From Chlorobiales bacterium (lineage in GTDB: Bacteria > Bacteroidota > Chlorobiia > Chlorobiales > Chlorobiaceae), in the NCBI GenBank assembly GCA_022360415.1, contig JAKSDB010000373.1, forward strand, positions 1-19,836: a stretch of DNA of 19,836 bases, written 5' to 3'. A program made the translations under genes and the position numbers. Positions 1 through 7,221 of this stretch are shown piece by piece. The notes below the pieces were generated by a model. That model did no database searches and had not been told where the DNA came from. It saw only the letters and a program-made list of their open reading frames with translations. The number at the start of each line of letters is the position of its first letter. Position 1 is the stretch's first letter.

Positions 1-1
1 G

Positions 2-295
2 AATTTCGGGGAGGCTGCTCCTTCCGGTTCTGTTTCGAGGGCATCGTTTGCCGATCATTTTGGTTATTTCGATACACTTACCGGCAACAGAAGCGTGACC
101 AATCCCGAACACCGCTGGAAATGGATCGAGGAAAACGTTCTCCCTGCATGGTATGCGGTTGATGAAGGGTTTTCTACATGGGAGGGGGCGGCAAGACGTT
201 TTAAGAGCATGGCCGAGGGAGAGCCGAACATGTTGCAGCAGGTGTCACATTTCGCCTCGACACTGTCTTTCCTGCCTGAGCTCTTTAAACGTTAG
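2..295 (+). CDS. 3' end of an unidentified protein (partial)
   Basis: An open frame runs from the left edge to a TAG stop at 293-295, giving the last 97 residues of a protein that begins upstream of the window. A GTG at 95 lies inside this frame, but the frame is open before it, so I treat the gene as truncated by the window edge rather than starting there. The visible tail is soluble-looking, rich in aromatic residues (HRWKWIEEN, then LPAWYAVDEGFSTW), with no membrane segment and no motif I recognise. It converges on the leftward export operon that ends at 373. The 77-bp gap between them shows no clear terminator hairpin. I do not assign a function. Confidence 0.6.
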   Translation, partial: NFGEAAPSGSVSRASFADHFGYFDTLTGNRSVTNPEHRWKWIEENVLPAWYAVDEGFSTWEGAARRFKSMAEGEPNMLQQVSHFASTLSFLPELFKR

Positions 296-372
296 TGTCT
301 GGAACCAAAGGACTTTAATAGCGCCACCCAACGCAGGGATTGAGCTGCTAAGCAGGTTATTCGAGGTGTCTC

Positions 373-1608
373 CTATTTTCCGGATCGCAACGCCTCGACC
401 GGATCAAGATTTGCAGCCCTGTAGGCGGGAAACAGGCCGAAAGAGATGCCTATAGCCGAGCAGACTGCAATCGATACGATAATCCATGCCACAGGGAGAA
501 TCGGGGGGATGTTGAACGCCACCGCTACAATGTTGCCGGCGCCGGTTCCCGTGAAAATCCCGATCAGACCGCCCGTCAGGGAAAGAAACAGCGCTTCAAG
601 CAGAAACTGGCGCAGAATGCTTTTTTTCGGGGCGCCAATCGATTTTCTGATGCCTATTTCCCTCGTGCGCTCGGTAACGCTCACCAGCATGATGTTCATA
701 ATGCCGACACCTGCTGTTACAAGGGCCATAAAGCTGATGATAAAGGCTCCAATACTGATGGTCCGCTGAAATTCGCGGAATGAATCGACCAGCGCTTCGT
801 TGGTGCGCAGCTCGAAATCGTTCGGCTTTTCGATCGTCAGGCCTCTTGCTACCCTCATGGCACCGATCGCCTGGTCTATGGTCGCCTGATATTTTTTTTG
901 CGAAAAAGCTTCCACTGTAACGCTGAGGCTTCTTTTAACGTTGATATGGGCAAGGTAGCGGCTGATGGGGATGGCTATCAGGTTGTCCTGACTCTGGCCG
1001 AAGGCCGCACCTTTTTTCATGAAAACCCCGACAATGCGATATACTTTTCCGTTGACCTTGATCGATTTGTCCAAAGGATTTTCTCCGCTGGGAAAAAGCG
1101 TGCTCAGGAGGTCCTGGCCGATCACCGCTACATTCTTTGAGTAAAGGATATCGTTTTCGATCAGGTTCCTGCCGGTTGCAATATCGAATCCGTTTGCCGA
1201 CGCAAAATTTTCATCGGCACCAAAGAGAGTGACATCAGGGTTTGTTGTCAGGTTGGCATACATTGCCAGGTTCCCTGATGAGGATACCTGCAGGCCGATA
1301 TTTTTCGCTTTTCCTGCCATCAGTTTTTTGAATGCAAGACCTTCATTGTAAGTAATGTTGGGACGGTTGATAAATCTGGCGCGTCCGTGTCCCCCGAAGA
1401 GTGCGGCCGGATATTTCTGGATTTCAAAGGTATTAGAGCCCAGGCTTGACAGTCCGCTTGCTACTGAACGGTCTACCGCCTGCAGCGCGGTCATTACGGC
1501 GATAATCGAGAAAACACCGACAGCCACTCCCAAGGTTGTCAGCCAGGAGCGGAGTTTGTTTGACCGCAGAGAGTAAGCGGCCTGTATGACGGTTTCACGG
1601 AGTTTCAT
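373..1608 (-). CDS. MacB/FtsX-type ABC transporter permease (second permease)
   Basis: A 411-residue inner-membrane permease of the MacB/LolC/FtsX superfamily. One membrane segment lies near residues 22-44. A large periplasmic domain (about 45-280) follows. Three more membrane segments lie around 283-310, 335-360 and 372-393. The cytoplasmic loop after the second segment carries the family motif TERTREIGIRKSIGA (from 312), which contacts the ATPase. The C-terminus LDPVEALRSGK is also typical. It is the last gene of the tolC-macA-ATPase-permease-permease operon, and probably pairs with the permease at 1700-2953 as a heterodimer driven by the single ATPase. The ATG at 1606-1608 is the first possible start, because an in-frame TGA lies just upstream at 1618-1620. 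No ribosome binding site is visible next to it. The substrate is unknown; MacAB-type pumps export antibiotics, peptides, lipids or siderophores. Confidence 0.9.
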   Translation of the reverse strand: MKLRETVIQAAYSLRSNKLRSWLTTLGVAVGVFSIIAVMTALQAVDRSVASGLSSLGSNTFEIQKYPAALFGGHGRARFINRPNITYNEGLAFKKLMAGKAKNIGLQVSSSGNLAMYANLTTNPDVTLFGADENFASANGFDIATGRNLIENDILYSKNVAVIGQDLLSTLFPSGENPLDKSIKVNGKVYRIVGVFMKKGAAFGQSQDNLIAIPISRYLAHINVKRSLSVTVEAFSQKKYQATIDQAIGAMRVARGLTIEKPNDFELRTNEALVDSFREFQRTISIGAFIISFMALVTAGVGIMNIMLVSVTERTREIGIRKSIGAPKKSILRQFLLEALFLSLTGGLIGIFTGTGAGNIVAVAFNIPPILPVAWIIVSIAVCSAIGISFGLFPAYRAANLDPVEALRSGK

Positions 1609-1616
1609 GAAGTCAA

Positions 1617-1644
1617 GTCAAAGGTAAAAAGGCAAAAGTCAAAA
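1617..1644. repeat. Tandem heptamer repeat, four degenerate units
   Basis: Four 7-nt units in direct succession on the plus strand: GTCAAAG, GTAAAAA, GGCAAAA, GTCAAAA. A partial unit (GTCAA) precedes them at 1612-1616. The array lies just upstream of the ATG of the leftward permease, where its ribosome binding site would be expected. Degenerate A/T-rich heptamer arrays of this sort can arise by slippage. Whether this one varies in copy number cannot be told from one sequence. Confidence 0.6.
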
Positions 1645-1669
1645 CAAGAAAGTTCCCGTGCACGATACA

Positions 1670-1693
1670 ATTCAACAGTTCAACAAATCAACA
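1670..1693. repeat. Tandem octamer repeat, three units
   Basis: Three 8-nt units in direct succession on the plus strand: ATTCAACA, GTTCAACA, AATCAACA. They share the core TCAACA. The array sits directly downstream (on the minus strand) of the stop codon of the first permease and of an AAGGAG at 1694-1699. It is separate in unit and sequence from the heptamer array at 1617-1644. Confidence 0.6.
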
Positions 1694-1699
1694 CTCCTT

Positions 1700-2953
1700 T
1701 TATTCGTACCTCAGTGAATCGGCCGGATCGAGGCGGGAGGCTGTTATGGCCGGGGCCAGACCGGAAAATATGCCCGTGAGCACCGAAACAACAAGGCTGA
1801 TCAGTACCAGCAACGAGGAGAACCGGACAGGAAACTCCGGCAGAATTTTTTCTATCCCCAGCGTAATCGAGATAGCGATAATCAGGCCGGTGATTCCGCC
1901 CAGAAGGCAGATGGTGACCGATTCTATCAGGAACTGAAGCAGTATTGTGCGTCTTCTTGCTCCGAGAGCTTTTCGCAACCCGATTTCCCTGGTCCGTTCT
2001 TTTACACTCACGAATGTAATGTTCATAATACCGATTGCTCCTACAAAAAGGGACATGCCGGTTATGAAAATGCCCGCCACCGCAATACCGTTCTTGATAG
2101 GATCGAGCTGGGCTTTAAAGGCTCTTTGCTCATTGATGGCAAAGTCATCCTGTTTGGCAGGGGAGAGCCTTCTGATTCTGCGCATGATGCCCCGTATCTC
2201 TTCCTTGGCATCATCGACCATTACCTTTTCTCTGATTTTTATCCGCAGGGTGACATACATGTTACTGCCGTATACTTTTTTAAATGCTGTCAACGGCATG
2301 ATAATCTGATTGTCGAAACTGAAAAGCCCCAGAAATTTACCCTGTTTTTTAAAGACCCCGATAACACGAAACTTCCGGTTCTTGAGCCTGATTTCCTTGC
2401 CGAGCGCGGATTCGTCGGGAAAAAGCCCGGTAGCGATATCGTCGCCGATGACGCAAACCATTGCTCCACTTTCCGATTCATGGGGGAGGAAGAATCTGCC
2501 TTCCGACAGATCACCCGAAGCTGTTCTCAGGTAATCGGCGTTCGTGCCAAGCGCAAAAATCTGCTGGAGGTTTCTTTCCTTGTAGCTTGCCGACGCCCTG
2601 TAGTGAGACATCTGGGGGATTACCGTTTCAAGTCCGGAATCAGGATTGTCGGCAATAATACGGTTGATCTGTCCGGCATACTCGGTTTTCAGATCAGGAC
2701 GGTTTCGGTAGCGCCACCACTGTCCCATAGTGTTCCAGGAACCTTTCTGCACATAGACGACGTCATATCCAAGCATCGAAAGGCTTTTTTCGAAGCCAGC
2801 GTCAATCCCGCTGATTGCCGTACCCATCATGGTGATGGAAACAATGCCGATAATCACGCCGAGAGCGGTAAGAAACGATCTGGTTTTGTTGCTTCTGATC
2901 TGATCGACAGCCATCAGGAGGCTTTCGTATGATTCCTGTCCAAGGCGCTTCAT
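1700..2953 (-). CDS. MacB/FtsX-type ABC transporter permease (first permease)
   Basis: A 417-residue permease of the MacB family. It has an N-terminal membrane segment (RSFLTALGVIIGIVSITMMG), a large periplasmic MacB-type domain and three C-terminal membrane segments. The cytoplasmic motif KERTREIGLRKALGARRR follows the second segment. The protein ends in LDPADSLRYE, parallel to the end of the sister permease. The two permeases share topology and motifs but differ enough along the periplasmic domain to suggest distinct subunits. I prefer the ATG at 2951-2953, 19 bp after the ATPase stop. A TTG four codons upstream (2963-2965) is in frame, 7 bp after that stop, and cannot be excluded. Ribosome binding sites are weak for both. 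The tight spacing points to co-transcription and probably translational coupling with the ATPase. It acts in the inner membrane, with the adaptor and outer-membrane channel encoded upstream. Confidence 0.9.
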   Translation of the reverse strand: MKRLGQESYESLLMAVDQIRSNKTRSFLTALGVIIGIVSITMMGTAISGIDAGFEKSLSMLGYDVVYVQKGSWNTMGQWWRYRNRPDLKTEYAGQINRIIADNPDSGLETVIPQMSHYRASASYKERNLQQIFALGTNADYLRTASGDLSEGRFFLPHESESGAMVCVIGDDIATGLFPDESALGKEIRLKNRKFRVIGVFKKQGKFLGLFSFDNQIIMPLTAFKKVYGSNMYVTLRIKIREKVMVDDAKEEIRGIMRRIRRLSPAKQDDFAINEQRAFKAQLDPIKNGIAVAGIFITGMSLFVGAIGIMNITFVSVKERTREIGLRKALGARRRTILLQFLIESVTICLLGGITGLIIAISITLGIEKILPEFPVRFSSLLVLISLVVSVLTGIFSGLAPAITASRLDPADSLRYE

Positions 2954-2972
2954 ATTCTCAGGCAACTATTCG

Positions 2973-3668
2973 TTATTTAGCTGTATCACTCTCGATTTTT
3001 CCGTCTCGCAGTCGAACTATGCGGCGGGCATGGCGTGCGATATCCTTCTCGTGTGTTATAAGAATGATAGTGTTTCCTGTTCTGGACAGCTCGCTGAAAA
3101 TCTCCATAATACCCATGCTTGTCGCGGTATCAAGGTTTCCTGTCGGTTCATCCGCAAGGATCAACGAGGGGTTGTTGATTAACGCCCTTGCTATGGCCAC
3201 CCTCTGTATCTGTCCACCGGAGAGCTCCGATGGTTTGTGGGTCATCCTGTCACCGAGACCTACTTTTTTCAAGGCTTCCCAAGCTCGTTCCGAACGCTCT
3301 TCCGCATTGATCCCCGCATAGATGAGCGGAAGTTCGACATTTCTTATACAGTTGAGACGAGGGAGCAGGTTGAAGGTCTGAAAGACAAAGCCGATTTCAC
3401 GATTCCTGATTCGCGCAAGCTCGTCGTCATCCAGTTCCGCGACATTCTTTCCGTTGAATTCGTATCTGCCCGATGAAGGAGTGTCAAGGCAGCCGATAAT
3501 ATTCATCAGGGTTGACTTTCCACTGCCTGACGGTCCCATGACGGCTACATATTCGTTACGCTTGAATGTCAGGTTGATATTGTCGAGAGCCCTGACCTGC
3601 TGATCGCCCATTTCATAAAAGCGGCAGAGTGCCTGCATGTTGATGACGGTATCGGTCATGGGGCTCAT
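2973..3668 (-). CDS. MacB/LolD-type ABC transporter ATPase
   Basis: A 231-residue stand-alone ATP-binding subunit. All the nucleotide-binding motifs are visible: Walker A GPSGSGKS at 45-52, Q-loop glutamine at 97, signature LSGGQIQR at 149-156, Walker B LILADEP with D173 and E174, and H-loop histidine 206. The sequence matches the MacB/LolD/FtsE group. In Escherichia coli MacB this domain is fused to the permease; here it is separate and followed by two permease genes. The ATG at 3666-3668 overlaps the TGA of the adaptor gene as ATGA, which suggests translational coupling. A second in-frame ATG (residue 4, 3657-3659) is an alternative start. It powers the two permeases by ATP binding and hydrolysis at the cytoplasmic face. 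Confidence 0.94.
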   Translation of the reverse strand: MSPMTDTVINMQALCRFYEMGDQQVRALDNINLTFKRNEYVAVMGPSGSGKSTLMNIIGCLDTPSSGRYEFNGKNVAELDDDELARIRNREIGFVFQTFNLLPRLNCIRNVELPLIYAGINAEERSERAWEALKKVGLGDRMTHKPSELSGGQIQRVAIARALINNPSLILADEPTGNLDTATSMGIMEIFSELSRTGNTIILITHEKDIARHARRIVRLRDGKIESDTAK

Positions 3669-4921
3669 TCGTTTTTCAGAGTTACCCTGCTGCCGTCTTC
3701 AAGAAGTCGCGTTATAGCAGAGTAGCTTCCTGAAACAACCGCTTCGCCTTTCTTTAACCCTTTCAGAACAACGATATGGGTATTATCGGTTGTTCCGGTC
3801 TCGACAGGACGGAATCTGGCGATCCTGTTTTCAACGACAAAAACACCCTGGCGACTGTCTCTCTGGTTTCCTGCCGGGGGGAGGTCGTTTTCCGGCTTTT
3901 CTTCAGCAGGGAATTCACGCAGGGTAACGCTTTGAATAGGTACTACAAGCGCGTCGGGTACACGGGCAGTTTCAATATCGGCGGTCGCGCTCATACCGGG
4001 TTTGAGCAGACGATTGTGATTAAGAATACGGATCTTGACCGAAAAGTTGGTGACTTCTTCCTGGGTTCCTTCAGCCTCCGTTATGGCGGAATTGGATATC
4101 TCCCGGACCACCCCGTCGAATGTTCTCTTCCCGAAAGCGTCGACGCTTACGATAACCCTGTCACTCTGCCTGACGTTGACGATATCGTTTTCATTTACTT
4201 CAACCTCCACCTGCATGCTGTCGAGATTCGCGATTCTCAGTACATCGGTCCCCTGGAACTGGCCGGTACCGACTACCCGCTCTCCACTTTTGCTGTTCAG
4301 TTCAATGACCGTTCCGTGGATGGGGCTGGATACGGTTGTTTTTTCAAGCTGTTCGAGCGACTGGTCAAGCAGGCTCTTGTTTTGCTTGATGGTAAAGAGC
4401 GAGGCTTCGTAGGTGGCTTTTGCCGCTTCAGCGTTGGTTTTCGCGGTCAGGTAATCGGTGTCCGATATCAGCCGGTCGCTGTGGAGAATGGAGGCTTTGC
4501 GGAAATCGTCCTCTGCCTTGAGCTTTCTGGCTCTTGCTTCGAGGCTCTGCGATTTCGAGAGATTGAGCCGCGCCCTGTTCTGCTCAACCTGGTTGATATA
4601 GACATCAGGTTCGATTTTAAACAGCAATGCCCCTTTTTCGACCGTGTCACCTTCACTGACGGGCAGCTCGATGATTTCACCCGAAACATCGGGCGAGATG
4701 GTTACTTCAAGCTCCGGTTCAATCTTGCCGGTTGCTGTAACATAATGAACGACCTCTTTTCTGAATGCCTGCTCGGTGGATATCTCGATCTTTTGCTCCT
4801 GGCCGGCGAACCATAGTGTGAAGCCGATACCGGCTGTCAGGATACACGCGGTGGCAAGGATAATGATGTTTCGTTTTTTCTTTTTCCGATCTTGTTTCAT
4901 GAATGTAGAAACCTGAATCAT
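3665..4921 (-). CDS. MacA/HlyD-type periplasmic adaptor subunit
   Basis: A 418-residue membrane-fusion (adaptor) protein. A basic N-terminus (KQDRKKKKRN) is followed by one membrane anchor at about 18-38. After it come the first half of a lipoyl/barrel-sandwich domain (SPDVSGEIIELPVSEGDTV, 76-94), an alpha-helical hairpin rich in coiled-coil residues (about 110-195), the second lipoyl half (VSSPIHGTVIELNSKSGERV, 197-216) and beta-barrel and membrane-proximal domains. This order is that of MacA. It bridges the inner-membrane permeases and the TolC-like channel. The ATG at 4919-4921 overlaps the tolC TGA as ATGA, and its own stop overlaps the ATPase start in the same way. A second ATG at residue 8 (4898-4900) is also possible, because the anchor lies beyond it. 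Substrate is not predictable from the sequence. Confidence 0.92.
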   Translation of the reverse strand: MIQVSTFMKQDRKKKKRNIIILATACILTAGIGFTLWFAGQEQKIEISTEQAFRKEVVHYVTATGKIEPELEVTISPDVSGEIIELPVSEGDTVEKGALLFKIEPDVYINQVEQNRARLNLSKSQSLEARARKLKAEDDFRKASILHSDRLISDTDYLTAKTNAEAAKATYEASLFTIKQNKSLLDQSLEQLEKTTVSSPIHGTVIELNSKSGERVVGTGQFQGTDVLRIANLDSMQVEVEVNENDIVNVRQSDRVIVSVDAFGKRTFDGVVREISNSAITEAEGTQEEVTNFSVKIRILNHNRLLKPGMSATADIETARVPDALVVPIQSVTLREFPAEEKPENDLPPAGNQRDSRQGVFVVENRIARFRPVETGTTDNTHIVVLKGLKKGEAVVSGSYSAITRLLEDGSRVTLKNE

Positions 4922-6327
4922 TCAATGGAAAGTGTACCCGTTGCAAAATCAAGAATGTTTTTTTGCAGGGCAAGATTGTATGTCGCCTGTGAATATTCGG
5001 AACGTGCGCTTACGAGAACGGCTTTCGCCGCGTTGGCTTCAACAAAGCTTGCTGCACCAAGGTCATATTTTTTTTTGACTGTTTCATACGCTTTTTCGGC
5101 TGCCCTGAGGCCCTGCTTTGCGGTTTCAATCTCTGTAAATGCGGCGCTGTAATTATCGACGGCAAGCTGAATATCGATCGCGATATCATGTTCGAGGTCG
5201 GCGGCATCGAGTCCCTGGTTCAGATAATTTACTTTTGCCTGCTCGACGTTGTAGCGGGTAAGAAAACCGTCAAAAATCGACCAGTTCATGGTAAGGCTCA
5301 GCGAATATCCCAGGAGGTCGGAGAGCTGGTCGGAAAGGGGAGGGAAGGCATAGCTTGATGGCGGAACATCGGCTGAGGCCCGATAGTATGGATATCCACC
5401 GGTATTCAGGCTGAATGCGAGATCGAGCTTTGGATACCGCTGGGCCGATGCGCCTGTAACCCCCCATTTTGCGGCTTTTGCAGAAAGAACGGCACTCTGA
5501 AGATCTTTTCTGTTTGCGATACCGAGAGCAACAAGGCTGTCCCTGTCGACAGAGAGGGGAAGCATCGTGAGTGTACTTTTCGGGATATCGGCAACCGATA
5601 TTTCCTCCGCGGGATCAAGACGCAGTCTTCTCTGAAGTTCGAGCCTGCTTGCGCGAAGGTTGTTTTCGGCCCTGATGACCGCCAGTTCGTTGTTTGCCGT
5701 TTCGGCCTGTTGCTGATAGTAGTCCGTTACAGGTTTAAGGCCTGTTTCATACTGTCGTTGTGTGAGCCGGAGCTGATCGTTCGACGAAGAAAGGTTTTCT
5801 CTCGCTATTTTCAGAAGTTCGGTATCGAGAAGCACCCGGTAGTATGACTGGGTGACATCGTATGCGATTGTCTGGCGTGCCCGTGAAAGCGAGAGCCCCG
5901 AAGCGTCACGGAGCTTTATTGCCGACTGCAGAGAGGCATAATCCATAAAACCGTTAAACAGATTGAGCGATGTTGTCAGGCCGAGATCGACTCGTCTTGT
6001 CCGTGTGGTTGTAACCGATCCGCTTTCAGGGTCGGAATAGGTTCTTGTTACTGAAAGTGGTGTGTAACCGGCGGAAACGGATACTTTCGGGAGAAACTGT
6101 CCATAACTTTTCAGCAGGTCGCTTCCCTGGAGCCCGAATGTGTTTTCCGCTTTTTTAACCGAGGAGGAATTCCGTAAAGCGATGTCCACGCATTCCTGAA
6201 GGGTAAGTGATCTTTTTTCCTTGTCGGCTCCTGAAAGAGCGGCAGGATTCAGCATGACCAGGCAGAATGCGGCGATAGATGAAATTCTCGGAAAACGTAT
6301 CAAAAAGCGTCTCACAGTTTTCAGCAT
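4918..6327 (-). CDS. TolC-family outer-membrane efflux protein
   Basis: A 469-residue outer-membrane channel subunit. A signal peptide is visible: basic RRFLIRFPR, hydrophobic core IAAFCLVML, and probable cleavage near residue 34 after LSGA. Two related OEP repeats follow. The first starts with LTLQECVDIALRNSSSVKKA. Long amphipathic helices full of A, Q, E, R and Y build the periplasmic coiled-coil barrel, and the second half contains SLTMNWSIFDGF. TolC proteins form trimers that give exporters a path through the outer membrane. It is the first gene of the export operon and its stop overlaps the adaptor start as ATGA, so it is probably dedicated to this exporter. The start at 6325-6327 is chosen because it places the signal peptide correctly; no strong ribosome binding site is visible. 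Confidence 0.92.
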   Translation of the reverse strand: MLKTVRRFLIRFPRISSIAAFCLVMLNPAALSGADKEKRSLTLQECVDIALRNSSSVKKAENTFGLQGSDLLKSYGQFLPKVSVSAGYTPLSVTRTYSDPESGSVTTTRTRRVDLGLTTSLNLFNGFMDYASLQSAIKLRDASGLSLSRARQTIAYDVTQSYYRVLLDTELLKIARENLSSSNDQLRLTQRQYETGLKPVTDYYQQQAETANNELAVIRAENNLRASRLELQRRLRLDPAEEISVADIPKSTLTMLPLSVDRDSLVALGIANRKDLQSAVLSAKAAKWGVTGASAQRYPKLDLAFSLNTGGYPYYRASADVPPSSYAFPPLSDQLSDLLGYSLSLTMNWSIFDGFLTRYNVEQAKVNYLNQGLDAADLEHDIAIDIQLAVDNYSAAFTEIETAKQGLRAAEKAYETVKKKYDLGAASFVEANAAKAVLVSARSEYSQATYNLALQKNILDFATGTLSIE

Positions 6328-6354
6328 GGTTTATCGGGATCGTAATTCCGGTGC

Positions 6355-6382
6355 AATATAAGGTATTATCCGGATCACAATA
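6355..6382 (-). promoter_or_regulatory. Possible promoter of the export operon with inverted repeat
   Basis: Read on the minus strand, TATTGT (6377-6382) and TATATT (6355-6360) are separated by 16 nt. The -10 box would place transcription start roughly 20 nt before the tolC ATG. An inverted repeat, GGTATT at 6362-6367 with AATACC at 6379-6384, overlaps the -35 box and spacer and could be an operator. The -35 match is poor, so this is only a candidate. Confidence 0.25.
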
Positions 6383-6385
6383 CCG

Positions 6386-6523
6386 GGGCACCTCTATTAA
6401 TTTGTTGCGTACCCTGATTACGTCGTTGGTCGGTGCTCGAAATCCTCATGTACTTCTGTGTACACTCCGGTTTCTCCGGCTCCGTCCGCCTTGTAGCGCT
6501 CACGACAATAAATAGAGGTACCC
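6386..6523. repeat. Inverted-end intergenic element, copy A (MITE-like)
   Basis: A 138-bp non-coding block whose ends are imperfect inverted repeats. The left end reads GGGCACCTCTATTAATT. The right end, reverse complemented, reads GGGTACCTCTATTTATT. The interior contains CTCCGGCTCCGTCCGCCTTG at 6474-6493. The block is homologous, in the opposite orientation, to the block at 16042-16160: the ends match each other crosswise and the interior core matches at 17 of 20 positions. It contains no transposase gene and no convincing ORF. It lies between the TPR gene and tolC, and its left end is only one base from the inverted repeat of the putative tolC promoter. No clear target-site duplication is visible for this copy. 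It could be a miniature transposable element or a structured intergenic repeat; I cannot name the family. Confidence 0.7.
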
Positions 6524-6598
6524 ACTATTCAACCGGTCAGGATGTATGACGACAATGGTAGTGCAACTCTTGCGGAATCATGAACAAAGAGCAGAGCG

Positions 6599-7153
6599 TT
6601 ACAATTTTTCGAGAAGGGAAGATATTGCTTCTTTATAGTATTCGGCCCTGGATGGATTGAGCTGCATAAGATCGGTATATACCTTTATTGCCTTTTTGAG
6701 CGCACCCTGCTCTGTAAACAGGGTCGCAAGGCTTTCAGTGGGAACCGGTATAAGTTCCTCGTCTGAAAATGGCTGTTTCTGTTCGTTCAGCGGGGTTGGC
6801 TCACATGTTTCGATTGTTTTCGGAGGATGAAAACCGGAGAGGGCGACTGACAGTTTTTCCAGTTCCACTGTGAGCTCGTCGGAAGGGGGTTGCAGAAGAA
6901 GAAAATGGGAGTCGATCAGTTCCTGCCATGCAACTTGATTGTGCGGTGCGATCCTGCAACATGTTTTCAGACACGACAGCGCTTCCCGAAAGCGATGTGT
7001 ACCCTTGAGGGCTCTCCCGAGGAGAAGATGAAATGTATAGGAGTCGGGAAATTGTTCCCTTGCAGCCTCGAGTTTTTTTACTCCGGCAGCATATTCGCCT
7101 TTTGTCAAATCGAGCGAGATATCCGCAAAAAAAAGATGTGGATCGGTTACCAT
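6599..7153 (-). CDS. Small TPR-repeat protein
   Basis: A 184-residue soluble protein without signal peptide or membrane segment. Helical TPR-like units are visible. DISLDLTKGEYAAGVKKLEA is followed by YTFHLLLGRALKGTHRFREA and a CLKTCCRIAPHNQVAWQELI unit. At the C-terminus, SLATLFTEQGALKKAIKVYT is followed by DLMQLNPSRAEYYKEAI. The consensus alanine, glycine, tyrosine and proline positions fit TPR motifs. A proline- and acid-rich linker (about 110-145) separates the two helical parts. TPR proteins are protein-interaction scaffolds, and no enzymatic motif is present. It lies 68 bp downstream of ddl in the same direction and probably shares its transcript. A specific partner cannot be inferred. 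Confidence 0.75.
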   Translation of the reverse strand: MVTDPHLFFADISLDLTKGEYAAGVKKLEAAREQFPDSYTFHLLLGRALKGTHRFREALSCLKTCCRIAPHNQVAWQELIDSHFLLLQPPSDELTVELEKLSVALSGFHPPKTIETCEPTPLNEQKQPFSDEELIPVPTESLATLFTEQGALKKAIKVYTDLMQLNPSRAEYYKEAISSLLEKL

Positions 7154-7221
7154 AGGGCTCAGATGTCGATAAGCAACATCAGGGGGACAGTTGTCGATCG
7201 AAGGATTACTTCCAGTTTAGG

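Noticed and set aside
1609..1699. The two tandem repeats as a CRISPR array
   Set aside because: Units are only 7-8 nt, directly adjacent and without spacers.
2126..2932. A 268-codon plus-strand open frame opposite the first permease
   Set aside because: It is the shadow of a conserved permease reading; the composition is unlike a real protein.
3776..4816. A 346-codon plus-strand open frame opposite the MacA-like gene
   Set aside because: It is antisense to a clear adaptor protein, has no family features, and has no promoter or ribosome binding site of note.
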